Part shown: positions 47,571 to 59,389 of the stretch, in pieces | Position numbering within the stretch: the first letter of the stretch is position 1 | Layout: every line of letters begins with the position of its first letter | DNA from: Torreya grandis | Lineage: Eukaryota > Streptophyta > Pinopsida > Cupressales > Taxaceae | Length of the DNA stretch: 64,000 nt | Reading direction: 5' to 3' | NCBI GenBank assembly: GCA_037957365.1 | Contig: JARHVA010002683.1 | Coordinates: 1-64,000 of the forward strand | Notes under the pieces: generated by a model | The model's input: the letters and a program-made list of their open reading frames with translations, nothing else | Databases searched by the model: none | What the model was told of the DNA's origin: nothing | Translations under genes and position numbers: made by a program

Positions 47571-48752
47571 TATAGTCATATAAAATGTAAAATTGGATGA
47601 CTTAAGCATGGCTAATGATACCCAATCCATAGGTCTTCCTACTTGCTTACACAAACCTTCTAGGATATTATTTCACTGATTACTAGTCATCCACAACTTT
47701 TTGGACTTAACCCTTATAGACCTAGGAAAATATTTTAGGCCCAAATCTACCCCCCCAAGTCTCATTCACTCTAGACAATAGTGCCCAACTTAGATAGGAG
47801 CATTGAAACCTAAGGTGTCTTGATTTTTGCATTGCTATCCAAGTGCAAAATTTATCCTAATGGTTAGATTATTTGGGTCATTATCCTTTTTATTATCAGC
47901 ATAACACAAATTCATTTAATCCATGATTATTAATTTCCCTATAAAAGGCCATTCAATGTCTTTTTAGAGGGGTTATCACTCATTTACAAGAGAGAAGCAA
48001 GAATAGAAGCGTGTACACTCAAACACTCTTACTTATTCTATGCATACATCCTTCAAAGATCATTTCAAGCTTATTAAAACCTTTGCATCAATCCCTAGCC
48101 ATATAAAGTACATCTAGTTTCACATATAGTTGCATTTATCATGCATAATTACACCAAGCACTTTAATGGGAGAACTACATTAGCTTGATCGCTCCTTCGA
48201 GTATTGGTTTGTAGGTAGCATGCCCACACATGGGGCGTCAAGTAAGTCCAACATATCCTTTAAATACTAACCTCTTATATATATTTTCAAAGTTTCTATT
48301 AAATTTCAAGCACAAAGAGCTCCTAAGGGTTTGAAGATTAAAAATAGATGCACAACAAGCTCTTTAGGTTTTCAAGATTTGATATTTCATTAACAGGGTA
48401 ACATAGGCCTACCAAAAAGAACCTAAAAAGCTCAAACCATATAGATAAAAACAAAAAAAAAAGACTAAAACATTAGACAATAGGGTATTCTACTTTTGGT
48501 GCTCCTATCCAATCTAGAAATGAACCTCAGGATTCAGTTTTTGACAATTTCCCAGTCTTGCTCCTCTAGTTCAGACCATGTCTCAATCTGGATCATTTAG
48601 AATAAGCTAAGTTATATTTATCTTATTTATTACTATATTTAGAAAAGGAAAAAATACAAATATTTAGCTTAATTCTTGAATATTATTTACTTTGTTCAGA
48701 GCTATTTATTTAATTAGGAATAAAACCCATTATTCTAAAAAATAACAAAATG
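47571..48752 (+). repeat. 3' LTR of the + strand gag-only element
   Basis: Copy of 41295-42496. TATA box TATAAAAGG at 47,940-47,948. The right end (AACAAAATG) is mutated from the expected CA. Confidence 0.85.
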
Positions 48753-48817
48753 CCAATCTTTGATTGAAAGTTGTAGCATGTCTTAGGGATTTTTTTGGAT
48801 GATCTTGTTAAGATATA
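48753..48817. repeat. LTR-like repeat E, part 2
   Basis: CCAATCTTTGATTGAAAG...GTAGCATGTCTTAGGG...GTTAAGATA continues E and matches 60,325-60,395 of F (CCAATCTTTACTTGAAAC, ATAGCATGTCTTAGAT, GTTAAGATAC). Confidence 0.75.
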
Positions 48818-49439
48818 ATTGGTATACATATCAAGACCTGATTGTTACACTTGTGCACATATATTCACCATATTAACATCATCAATGTACCCTATGTATA
48901 TTTTTTACCTATTTGGCTTTTATTTTAACATGTCATAATTTTTGTAGATGAAGTCCATTTGACCCTATTCAGATTGCATTGGAAACCTCTCAAGGATCTA
49001 TTCGATGTGTGGGTAGTTTTATAAAAAAATTAGACCATCTATTTCAAATAGTGTGGGGATCCTCTTGGATAACTCCTCCCCACTAAAAATGTTTTGGACC
49101 ACAAAAGTCTAGTTTTTATTTTGAAAATAAGCAAGGGTATAATGACCTAGTTTCATAGGGAACCAACCATACATAACCCAAAAATATTTTATTGCCCTTC
49201 TTTTCAGTACAAATTTATTTATATTCTTCACAATACAATAATTTACTTCATATAATTATCATTCTCATATATATTTTCACATTAAATGATTTGAATATAT
49301 AGAAGGTGATTGGTTATAACTGTAAATGGTTATACCTTTTCACTTTTACAACTAATTTAATTAGTTGTTTTAATCATAAATATTTATATATATAATATAA
49401 AATTTAATAAATATGATTATTTATTATTTTAGGTTTACA
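48818..49439. other. AT-rich segment between E and the gypsy pol remnant
   Basis: Starts ATTGGTATACATATC, faintly like a Met primer site on the + strand, then AT-rich DNA. No coding signal. Confidence 0.4.
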
Positions 49440-50335
49440 ATAGGTGTGTCCCCATAAACATTATCTACTCCAACATAACTCAAAGGACGTAGCCAATAAA
49501 TAATGTCTAGAATTTTGGAGTGCAAAAGGTATAGCTTAAGCTTCCCACTCCATGGTGGTATAATTATTTATATAGGTGAGAGCTTATAACTTGTGAAATA
49601 TATGAATTTATTAAGGCTTTCATCCCCTAGTTAAGCTCGAAAATCTTCCACTATTATTCTAGAGGCAACCACATGAACAAGAAATGACATATTCCAATCA
49701 AGAAATACTAGGATCATAAATGAGACTATCCTCTAATTTAGATAAATGAAAGTCACTTGACATTTAGGATTTCACTCAAATTTTATGTCCTATCATAGTA
49801 GTTTCTCTAATGGTGCTGAAATAGTGACATATCCCTAGATAAACTTGTGATAATGCTTGATAAGGTATGAAAAATAATAATTTTTCAAATTCAATGCTAC
49901 TTGAAGAGCCCCACACCTTTACAACATAAGTCACAACTTTGAAAGGTGATATTTGAACAAATAAAATACAACCTAGTCATCCAAATAGACTTTCAATAAG
50001 TCATGGATGAAATATTTAAAGGTAGTGACCAAAACTCTAGAAAATAAAATAGTATCATTTTTTAGACCAAATACATTACCTTATATTCAAAATATCCCCA
50101 TTAGGTTGCAAATGTGGTATTTATTTGGTCTTCAGTTGTGATAGGAATTTGATGATACCCATTGAATTTATCTATGGATGAGTAGGCTTCATGTCCTATA
50201 ATTGATTCCAAAACTTCATCTATAAATGGTATAGGGAATGTATCATTTACACATGCATCAATCAGGGCTCTATAATCACTACACTTTAATTTCTCCTATT
50301 TTATTTGGTTGGATCACCATAGGGGTCACCTAGTA
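49440..50335 (-). pseudogene. Ty3-gypsy reverse transcriptase and RNase H remnant
   Basis: The minus strand reads DPYGDPTK-like N-terminal RT, then DYRALIDACVNDTFPIPFID, EVLESIIGHEAYSSID and KFNGYHQIPITTEDQINTTF (50,260-50,120). These match the D-F-R-x-L-N, D-x-F-P-L-P and G-Y-H-Q-I blocks. The catalytic box is KVYLDD (~49,990-49,975). Later come ISAPLEKLL (the RT tether) and NNYTTMEWEA-AIPFALQNSR then HYLLATSF, the RNase H E-x-E-x-L-A-x-V-x-A-L-x-K-F-R-H-Y-L-L block, cut short near 49,440. Stops and frame changes are frequent. It is opposite in strand to the gag-only copies on either side and is not their missing pol: it lies in a separate, interrupted unit between E and F. Confidence 0.87.
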
Positions 50336-51683
50336 TAATTTATAATTAGGGTATATGATTATTTTTTCTTGTATTCAATCGAACTCTACCTTGACTTTCA
50401 TTTTCATGTTTAGCTTCAAATTGAATGGGAGATTTTTCATGGGCCTTGTGCATTCTTTCAGTGCAATGTGCATTTTTCTTGATGAAGGGGATACATCCCT
50501 AACTTATAAAAATTTAGTGACAAATACATATTTATAATCTCACAATAGTTGTATCCCATCTAAAATTTTATATTGTGTCCAGTAGTCTTGAATGGTCACA
50601 CATTTTGGTTTATACTCTATACCAATTATTTTTATTATCTTCTTCATTGGCTCTTGGTAGATCTTATTAGGTCAATCTAGAATGGAGTTTCTCAATTTAG
50701 TTTTCCCATCCTACTTTTAAATATTGTTTTTTCACAGTTGTGTATCTTTTTTTTTATCTATGACATTATTTTTAGAGTCCTCCATCTTTTTCTTTGGTTT
50801 AAAGAATTATTTTAGGTCTAAATCTTTTTCATTTTCACTAGATTTTACTTGCTCTACACTATACAAAATCATGTTACAATATTTTATTAGAAACTATTAT
50901 TTCACCTTTATTTCCTAGTAATTATTGATGGCTTTATTTAGTTCCATAGTTGATTCTTCTTGTGAAATGTTATTATGTACAACAATCATGTTCTCCTATC
51001 TTCCATGACATCGAAATATTTTTACATTTTTTAGAGGTTTATGCACGGTAGGATTCTTGTCATCAAATACAAAAGTTTTTATGAAGTCTTATTGGACCTT
51101 TGGCCAATTTTTGTTTTCACATCTATGTTACTGATGCATGTACTATGCACTCCATAGAGGTGCTAAGGTATGTTGAAATACATGCACCTAATACTTTGGT
51201 TCTACACCCAGTGATTACCATAATTATACACATATATGGATGTGAAACTTAGGACACTGAACCTCTTGAAATAATAGCCATTTTTCTAAGATAGAATCTA
51301 AAACCTAGAATCTAGATCTCATCAATTTGGAGGTTTCTTCCTAGTTTACTCAATTTGATTTATGAAGTGCCCACTACATCACAAATACTCCATTTAGTAC
51401 ATTAAATCTTTGATCTATGTTGGTGACATAATGTTCCATATTAAAGATAAACTATGTTAAGACTTCAATTTAAAAGTATTGGGGTGACTATCTTTCATTA
51501 AAATGTACCATTATCATGAGCCTTGACTCATGGTCCCCCTCACACCCAGTTTAATGGGTGTGTATTTGAGTCACCACTTACAAAAGATAAAAATTTCCAT
51601 GGTAAAGTCCCCTCATTTGTGGGATTTACATAATCCATGTTTGTAGGAATTACTTGATATAAGAGATACGCTTTTGAATTAGT
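50336..51683 (-). other. Upstream part of the gypsy pol unit, heavily decayed
   Basis: Minus-strand frames give HEKSPIQFEAKHENESQGRV just before the RT, the usual RT lead-in. Further up are Lys/Asp-rich pieces (SVEQVKSSENEKDLDLK) and a VLNGVFVM-like block (~51,390). Protease and gag could not be pinned down. The + strand open frames at 50355 and 50724 are antisense shadows. Confidence 0.45.
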
Positions 51684-51846
51684 TGGATACCACACCAATA
51701 GAGACTTACATTACTCCATATAAAATTATGAAATAGGCCCAGCCATTTTGAAAAGCCAATATGAAAAATGTTCTATTGTCTATAACTATGAGAATTGTTG
51801 TGTGAAAGAATTGAATTATCTACTTCACTTCAAGATTAAAATTTGT
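51684..51846. repeat. LTR-like repeat F, part 1
   Basis: TGGATACCACACCAATAGAG... matches the start of E. Interrupted at 51,847 by a gag-only element. Confidence 0.75.
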
Positions 51847-52134
51847 TGTAATGAACTTTCTTCACAATTAAATTAATAAATCACAATATAAATGAAATAT
51901 AATAGAATATATGATAAGCCACTTTGAGGGGGAAACCTCCAAATCCTTACAAGAAGATATAACTCACATATAACCCAATTTGAATGAGACAAACTCATCC
52001 CTGAATATAGAAGGAATGGAGAGAGTCACATCCATTCATCCCACCATTACATATTGGTAAATAGGCTTAAATTAATAATTAACTAATGAGTTCAAATACA
52101 AATGAAGACTGTGTCACAGGTTAATGGATTAACA
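51847..52134 (-). repeat. 3' LTR of the 2.1-kb element
   Basis: Near copy of 53715-53993. Ends GGATTAACA and is followed on the + strand by TGCCCCCTCACTT, the complement of the PPT. Confidence 0.88.
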
Positions 52135-53350
52135 TGCCCCCTCACTTCAAAATAATATTTCCCTCAATGTTGAATAAATCTATATGGAGTTGTAAAAATG
52201 TTATTGGAATCTGAGTCTGACATGTGTTCCTCATTCCTACATTTGGATGCATTAGCTTTATCATCATTAGCCCTAACAATGTAGAATAATTTATTCTCAA
52301 CACACTTATGACCTTTGATCTATTTGCTATCGCAATTGAAACATGATCTTTTTGCTCATTTCTCTACAATTTGATGAGGAGTCAATATTATAGGTTGAAG
52401 AAAGGTTTGTGTGGGACCCAAACACTCTTTGGTAGTAGTGAAATCCCTTTATTTTACCATATCTATTTCCTATGCCTTATGAGTAAATACCAAGATTCTG
52501 ATACAATTCTTGGATTAAACATGTGAACATCTAGTTGGATTGTATCCTTGAGACCACTCAAGAAAAGATCATTCATGTTGTCATCTGAGATATCATCCAC
52601 CTTCAAAGATAAGTTTTGAAATTATTGAATATAATATTTGACTAAACCTAATTATCATAGCTTTGATAATTGGCTAAAGTATTTTTCAATTACATTATGA
52701 TGGTAGTGCATTTGTATCTTATCCGTGAACATTGACCAATTAATAGTAAGAAACTTATTTTTCTTTTGAGTGCAAAGACATCAATACCAAATAAATTGCT
52801 CTGGATCTAAATACAATGATGACATAACCACCTTTTATCCACATGAGATCTAATGTACATAAAAAAAATCTCCATTTATTTGATCCAAGTAAGGGGATCC
52901 TTTCCATAAAACTAACACATTTCAACTTTTGGAGTCATGTTTCTTACATGTGATGGATTTGGATTTATTTGGGAGTGGCTTGAAGATATACTCAGGTTGG
53001 GTTATGAAATATTTGGACCCAAAGATCCACCTTGATTAGATTGAGTATTAATTATTTGTGTTTGGTTTGGAGGATGTTGAAAAACATTCATATTTGGACC
53101 AAGTTTGTATATGAAATCATCCAAGCATTGATTGATCTGATCTACTTTATTCATCATTATTTGATTTCAACCCTTGAATATACATTTGTATCCCTTAAAT
53201 ATCATACTCCAACTGAATCACTCTATGATTAGTTGTATAAAATATTGTAACCATAGATCCACATTATGAATTTATATCTTCTTTTCCAAGAGATTTCCCT
53301 ATATTTTCACCACCATTTCCCCTGCCCCTAGTATGTGGTCTTGCCATAAA
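52135..53350 (-). pseudogene. gypsy gag with CX2C...HxC zinc finger, decayed
   Basis: The minus strand runs from MARPHTRGRGNGGENIGKSL (~53,345), through FYGKDPLTWINKWRFF (the capsid start, 'F-x-G-x-D-P-x-x-W', ~52,920), LVLMSLHSKEK, a SFLEWSQGYNPTRCSHV-like block, and FLQPIILTPHQIVEK to CFNCDSK*IKGHKC (52302-52343), the C-F-N-C-D-x-K-x-x-x-G-H-K-C finger of chromovirus-like plant gypsy elements. VENKLFYIV and a Ser/Asp-rich tail follow. Stops at nearly every block. No protease, RT or integrase. Confidence 0.8.
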
Positions 53351-53714
53351 AAATATTTGCCAATATCTACCTTGATTTTCACCATTGACCTGACTTTGAC
53401 CAAACAATATGGCAATTATTTCAGCCTCAATTCAAAAATCACAAAGAATGGACCTAAGCTATATTTTTGTGAGATTTACAGAAATGTAAACAAATCTAAT
53501 TTTTTTGAAAATTGCATAATGTATTTATAATTTTATGTAAAATAGTGAAAATAAAATAACTCCCTCAAAATGGATTTTCTAGTCTCAAATTTTTTATTGT
53601 AGGCTACTTATATAATCCTCAAACTCTAGAAAATAAATTATGGAAAAATTCACATTGGTTTGATAGATATAGCATAAATAATGTCCTTGTCCAAATTACT
53701 ACTCTAATATCACT
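53351..53714 (-). other. 5' leader and PBS of the 2.1-kb element
   Basis: Non-coding leader. The primer site ACTCTAATATCAC (+ strand) at 53,701-53,713 is complementary to a Met-initiator-type PBS with a few changes. Confidence 0.6.
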
Positions 53715-53993
53715 TGTAATGAGCTTTCTTCACAATTAATTTAATAAATCATAATATAAATGAAATGTAATAGAATATATGATATGAAGGGGGACCTCCA
53801 AATCTTTACAATAATATATAACTCACATATAACCTGATTTGAGTGAGCCACACTCATCTCTATATATATAAAGAATAGGGAGAGTCACACCCATTCATAC
53901 CACCCTTTCATATTGATAAGTCAAACTAAAGTAATAATTAAATAATGAGTGAAAATACAAATAAAGAATGTGTCATAAGTTAAGAGCTTAACA
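53715..53993 (-). repeat. 5' LTR of the 2.1-kb element
   Basis: Begins TGTAATGAGCTTTC and ends GCTTAACA. Copy of 51847-52134. Confidence 0.88.
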
Positions 53994-54319
53994 TTTTCTA
54001 GCCTTAAACTAGCTATCAGCTTGATATGTATAAGGTGATACAGGCTCTTTGAGAATGATGTAAGGCTTACTCTCAACCCTATTTAATGGTATAATAATGA
54101 TTGTGTATCTTAATGTGCCTCTAATTGATTATATACCATATTATATTAATTTACCCATTATATTCCCATTTCTTCCTGAATAACACATGATAATGTGTAT
54201 CATTAGTTTTTATATCGAAGATTTCAAAGTCTCCAAGTTGACTCAGTTTAGCTACTTTTATCTCAATACCCTGTAGTCTCCCAATGGGTCTAATCTTCTA
54301 TGGTTTAGGAGACTTATGT
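53994..54319. repeat. LTR-like repeat F, part 2
   Basis: GATATGTATAAGGTGATACA...ACTCAGTTTAGCTACTTTTA...CAATGGGTCT matches E at 40,270-40,550. Broken at ~54,320 by another insertion. Confidence 0.75.
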
Positions 54320-56378
54320 TGAGCATAGTCATTAATGTCTAAGGTTGTCATTGATGTCAAAGAGAACATATGATTCTAGTGCATGAATGATAAAAAATTT
54401 GTGTTTCATAGCTTGGAGAGATATGACACATTTGTAGGTTTGTAAGGACAAAGAAGAAGTTGTGAGACATCCATATATGTTTTGGTGAATTTATGGTGTG
54501 TCACTTGATCATTTGGAAAAATAAGCACGCATCTTATAGCTTAAGAGAAGCTAGACCATCACTACACATCATGTAGATATGAATCAACCAACAAGTTTTT
54601 GCATTTATTGTAAGTAATCAAAAAGTCAACTGAGGTCAAAAGATTATATGGAGATGTTTTCTATAGTGCTAAGAAGGTACCTTGAAGATTTGGACTATTG
54701 AAATGTTTTCTAGCTCAATTCATAAACTTTCAATTTTTTTTAATAGACTGTGATGGGTCAGACACCATCAAGAATAACTATGTTTAAGTCTAAGGTCAAC
54801 TAGTCAGTAGTTCAAATGGTGAACATTCATCATCTAGATTGTGATCTAACAATGCATGTGAATTCAAATTGTCAAAGGTTCCTGAGATTAAACATGCTAG
54901 TGACATGTGTCTCTATCTTGTTGATTTGATAGAAGATTAATAGTTTATAGGTGTTCATATAAATAGAGATCAGTGGTGCGAGTCAAGTCAAAGAGTTGAA
55001 TGTGCAGAAGGTATGTAGAGCTGTCAAGTGGCACAATCATGAGATCTCAGGTCGAAGAATAATGATGAGTGTTTTAAGATAAAGACTAGGATAATTCTAA
55101 GGAAATTAACAGTATGTATTTATTAAAAGTTTCTAAGAATCATGAGGTGAGGTCAAAGTGTTTAATATTTAACATTTACATAGTGATTGTTGGAATCTGA
55201 ATAATTAAATTAATGAAAGAAAATTAGTCTATACTTTTTGAGCTATATTATTTGATCTAGGATGAATTTATTAATGATATAAAAATAAAACTTGTAAATG
55301 ACTTCAAGGTACATCCATATAATCTAGTTAGAAGGTCTGAATGTTTATATAATCAAAGTTATGGGGCTTCAAAGTTGACTATTTATTCATTCATAGTACT
55401 AATGTGTAAAATACTACTGTTTGATTAAATTATTCTTTAGCAGAAGAGTGTTTTGGCGGAAGAAATAACCTAAAGATTTATTAGAAATCATATGGAGTGG
55501 GCCCATGCATTTGATAGGGATCTTGTATTCTTATTTTGTTTGATAAAGTGCTAAAAGGGTTATAGGTGTTCATAAGACCTATAAGGGTTACTAAGACCTA
55601 ATTAAAAGGTGTAACTACTTAAGTGTGACCCATATATGTTATGGATGACCCGTGAGGATGAATTTGAGCTATGTGTTAGCATGTTAGATATCTTAAGGGT
55701 TAAGACAAGTATTATGGTTGACCTAGATGTTGATATTCATGAAGACTGTATAAAAGGTGAAGACCAAGGTAATGGTTTTTAGACTTACATGTGAATGTGT
55801 TGTGAGATTAAAATATAGAGGTGAATAAAAGAGATCATAGGGAGTGTGCTTAGTGGATGAAATGAAGTATAGAGCAGATTGAAGATGAGAGAAGAAGCCT
55901 AGAGTAATCTAAAAGGAGTGTTTGCATGCATTGCTTGTATGAACAAGTTTGAGTGTGTGTGATGAGTTAAAAGAGAGGTGTTAAATATTATTTATCCAAT
56001 CATATTGATTTGTAATTAAATTTATATAATTGTTGATTTCATAAGGTGTTGTGTGGATGATCAACATTGAGAAAAAGTGGGTGCTTGTTCATACTTAGGG
56101 GGGGTGCTCCTTGTGAACTGGGTGCTTCACTAAAAGGTCTCATGTTTATGATTTGTTATAGAAAAAGTAGTCCATGTGTTTACAGGTTTGAGAATGGGTT
56201 TTATTCCCCAAGAGGGTTTTCCATGTATATCTTGTGTTATGCATGTTATCTTGCATCAACATCTTGCATGATTTAAGAATGCTTGTGGTCATTGATTAAG
56301 AGTTTGAAAGGATTATAATTTAAGTTTGAAATATCTTGCATCACTAATTTACCCACCCTCTCAGTGATTTTACCTCCA
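54320..56378 (+). mobile_element. Probable solo LTR (or LTR-only remnant) inside repeat F
   Basis: About 2.06 kb present in F but absent from E at the matching point (E reads GACTTAATGTCACATGG through; F has GACTTATGT|...|TTAATGTCATAAGG). The left part has GGTTGTCATTGATGTCAAAG. The right part has GGGTTTTCCATGTATATCTT...CCACCCTCTCAGTGATTTTA, phrases that I associate with plant copia LTR starts and ends. No coding domain and no internal direct LTR pair was seen, so a solo LTR is the simplest reading. Ends are approximate. Confidence 0.6.
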
Positions 56379-57076
56379 GTAAATTAATGTCATAAGGCTA
56401 TAGCTAAGGGCTGGTATTTTAATTGCCTCTTGATTTGAATTATTAATTAATGTAAAATGCTCACTATTTACCAATTTTGGATCTCATGAAAATTTTCTCA
56501 ATTTTTATGTTTTTATGTGAAAGTGAATTATTTGGTTAAAAATTAGGTTCAATATTGATTAAAATTAATAAGTAAATAAATATAAATAGATAAAATCCAA
56601 ACCAAATTGATAATGAAGTTCATACTTTTGAGGGCTATGTCTCTGAATTCGAAAAGAACTTGAACCGATCTATTAAATGATGCAAAATACACTTTTTGTA
56701 TAATTTTTACACCAAAATATGATTTTAATTTACAAAGATAACCTATACTCCACCTCATGAAGTCTCTATAACAATCCCCTATATATAAGTTGCTCTTTCC
56801 TACATAAAAAGACGCTTACTTATTTCTTTCTTACTCCCCTTATAAGGGCTAAAAAAACAAGTCTCTCTCTCCCCTTTTTCAAATACAATAATGAACCTTT
56901 TATAATGTTTCCAAGGGCCTTGTTTTATGGATTGAAGCTTTATATTTTTACCTAATACGTTGGGATTCAAATTCCCCATCTATTGCCTTGTTTTTAGGCT
57001 TGGATAAGGCTTCCATGTATTTTGGATGGGATTTAATCCTCCATTAATAAAAAAATTTAAAAATAAAGTTGTACAT
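56379..57076. repeat. LTR-like repeat F, part 3
   Basis: Continues F: GGCTATAGCTAAGGGCTGGT, CTCACTATTTACCAATTTTG, ACTCCCCTTATAAGGGC, CCTTTTATAATGTTTCCAAG. It contains a TATA-like CTATATATAAG on + (56,779) and TATAAAAGG on the minus strand (~56,900). Confidence 0.75.
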
Positions 57077-57085
57077 TGATAAAAT

Positions 57086-57150
<65 letters not shown>

Positions 57151-57614
57151 AAGAGTACACATAAGAATTGACACATTACACAATAATTTAAAGTGAGAAA
57201 ACCTCCAAGAGTTAAAAAACCCACAAAGATGATATTCAATAAATTGAGAAACTCTACACCCCAATACAAAGCCTTCCCTTCTCACTTCTTCACATAAACC
57301 TTCACAGAACCTTTGTAAATATTTGACACATGCAAATATTAAATTCATAGAGTGTATTTTTCATGAATAATATAATAGGAGTAAGACCATATTTATAATA
57401 AATGTGAGGGGATGTGACTATTGTAACCAATAGGGCTATCCTTCCCAAGAATCATTTAAATTAATTGGTTAATAATAAATCATAACATTTTATTATTTAT
57501 TTACACAAGGTTTTCACCTTGTATTTAATAAATAATAAATTATTAGTATTTAATAATAAACCAAAATATGTTAAGGGTTTAAATTAGCCCACTTAGACAT
57601 TAAATATTCTAACA
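57077..57614 (-). repeat. 3' LTR of the 57-kb copia element
   Basis: Copy of 59756-60288, with a (TA)n expansion near its U5 end that the other LTR lacks. Ends ATATTCTAACA, followed by CTCCCCCTTAATGG, the complement of the PPT. Confidence 0.9.
57089..57143. repeat. (TA)n microsatellite, ~27 units
   Basis: 55 bp of uninterrupted TATA..., inside the 3' LTR of the copia element. The other LTR has only short interrupted TA runs (59,778-59,800). Open frames translating to Tyr-Ile repeats on the minus strand are artefacts of this run. Confidence 0.97.
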
Positions 57615-58030
57615 CTCCCCCTTAATGGTAAGTGGGGATACATTTTATAGTCACCTTAATATAAGAATTATACTATGTACACAATTGAAGGATTTAAAAA
57701 CTTTCATCATGTCAAACATCACCTTTTGAAACAAAAAGAATTATAATCCATAAATTACTATAAATTAAGTCTAGTCTAGCATGATCTTGAGACTACATCT
57801 CACATTTTCTCATGAATAATCATCTAAACATATTTAGAGTATTTTATAACATAAGGATCTCCATTAAAAAATATGTTTTTATGTATTGGAGTATAAAAGT
57901 AAAACATCCACATGAATTTTATTTAAATCACATAACTTCCACATGAAGTTTATAGTGCTTTACAATGAAAATAAGTATAGAGAAGAAGAAAGAACACATG
58001 GCTATTAGGAAGTGGTAGTGTCATGCACAC
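57615..58030 (-). other. PPT and 3' untranslated part of the copia element
   Basis: CTCCCCCTTAATGG (57,615) is the complement of the PPT next to the LTR. A second copy of the same string (CACTCCCCCTTAATGGC) stands at 58,028, at the end of the pol frame. Between them is ~400 bp of AT-rich non-coding DNA. Confidence 0.65.
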
Positions 58031-59389
58031 TCCCCCTTAATGGCAACTCTGAGAGGCCTAACATTACATAAAAGTGACAAAACTTGGTAGCACCAAGTGG
58101 TTTTATGAAGATATATTCTACTTGTTTATTCATATGATATAATTACAGATCAATATCATTATTGAGGACTTTCTCTCAGATAAAATGCACATAAACTTCA
58201 ATATGTTTAGTTTTTAGTGATGCATTGGATTTTTTGCTAGATTTATACAACTTTGATATGACAATGAAAGATTATAATATGAGAAACATATAATGAATCT
58301 CTCCCAACAACCTTCACAACCACATGGATTTTTTGGCAGCTTCCATAACACTTTTGTACTCTATTTCAGTAGAAGAGATAGAGATAATAGGTTACTTCTT
58401 ATTGTTTAAATGATAACACCTACACCAAACTTAAACACATATCCAGAAGTAGATTTGTGATCTATAATATCACCAGAATGGCTAGCATCATAATAACCAT
58501 ATAATTTAGCATTATCAATGGAAGAATAAAATAAACCAAAATTAATTATTCCTTTGATATAATGAAGAATTCATTTATCTAATTTTAAATGATCCATATG
58601 GATCTTACATAAATCTAGAAGCAACACCAATAACATATGAAATATATGAACTAGTAATAGTTAAATAAATCAAACTACCAATAAGTTGTTTATATAATTT
58701 ATGGTTAACTTTTATACATGTAGGTTTTGGATCAAGTTTAACAGCAACTTCAATAGGAGTGGAAGAATATTTACAATTAATCATGTTAAACTTAACAATA
58801 AGATTATATGCATACAGAGATTATGATACAATAATTGAGTTTTTATCTTTAAATATAACCATTCCTAAAAAATGATGTAAAATGCTTAAATTATTCATTT
58901 CAAATATTTGACTTAGTTTATCCTTATATTTATGAATTAAACTAGATAGATTGTCAATAATCAACAAATCATCAACATATAATACAATTGAAATCAAATG
59001 ACCATTTTAAATTTTAAACAAAGAGATTATCATTTGAATAGAAATTAGTGAAACCTAATTTTTTGAAAAAAAAAAAATTAGAATGCCAAGCTCAAGGAGC
59101 TTGGTTTAAACTAGACAAAGATTTTTTAGCTTGCATACATAATATTCTCTATTAGGATCAGTGAAACTTTTAGGTTGAGTCATGTAGATTTATTCTTATA
59201 AATAACCATTTAGAAATGCATTTTGAACATCTATTTGGTGGATAATCTAACCATTTTGAGATATAAGAGAAATAAGAAGGCTAATAGTACTCATTTTTGA
59301 TACAGGAGCAAAGATTTTAACATAGTCAATCTTGAGTTTTTGAGTAAACTCGTGAGCAACTAATCTAGATTTAAACTTGTCAATTTTAC
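58031..59389 (-). pseudogene. copia reverse transcriptase and RNase H
   Basis: The minus strand reads LVAHEFTQKLKIDYVKIFAP (~59,360), VSKMSTISLLISL, QIDVQNAFLNGYL (~59,230), VCKLKKSLSSLNQAP, the catalytic box LYVDDLLI (~58,980), MNNLSILHHFLGM, a KPTCIKVNHKLYKQLIGSLI block, SSYISYVIGVASRFM, and the RNase H signature STEIEYKSVMEAAKKSMWL (~58,370-58,310), ending LGLSELPLRGSVHD (~58,040). The YVDD box is intact, unlike in the copia element at 22 kb. Several stops and frameshifts still disable it. Integrase and everything 5' of RT are missing. Confidence 0.9.

Larger units (their letters stand above)
41295..48752 (+). mobile_element. Gag-only gypsy-type LTR retrotransposon, sister copy on + strand, 7.5 kb
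   Basis: Direct LTRs of 1202 and ~1182 bp (41295-42496, 47571-48752) are homologous to the LTRs of the 29.6-kb element (TAGTCATATAAAATG start, GACACCCAATCCATAGG line, GGGTGTCCTAATTTTGGTG line). A PPT, AAATAGGGGGAAAA, lies directly before the right LTR. Inside are a leader, a decayed gag (about 43,840-44,860) and a long non-coding 3' module shared with the sister; no pol motif was seen. LTR termini are mutated (TT/TA for TG) and the target duplication is blurred (TCAAA / CCAAT). The insertion lies within repeat E, as shown by comparison with the unbroken sequence at 60,310-60,350 (GAGACCAATCTTTACTTG). Confidence 0.85.
51847..53993 (-). mobile_element. Short gag-only gypsy derivative, 2.1 kb
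   Basis: LTRs of 288 and 279 bp (51847-52134, 53715-53993) start TGTAATGArC and end TTAACA. The minus strand shows a PBS just inside the right LTR (GTGATATTAGAGTA, a variant of TGGTATCAGAG) and a PPT just inside the left LTR (AAGTGAGGGGGCA). The 1.58-kb interior holds only gag. It is a different family from the 29.6/41.3-kb elements, with a much shorter LTR and another type of zinc finger. It is inserted in repeat F; target bases TTTGT / TTTTC are degraded. Confidence 0.85.

Noticed and set aside
57057..57348. Two overlapping minus-strand open frames with long Tyr-Ile runs
   Set aside because: They are translations of the (TA)n microsatellite and the adjacent copia LTR, not genes.
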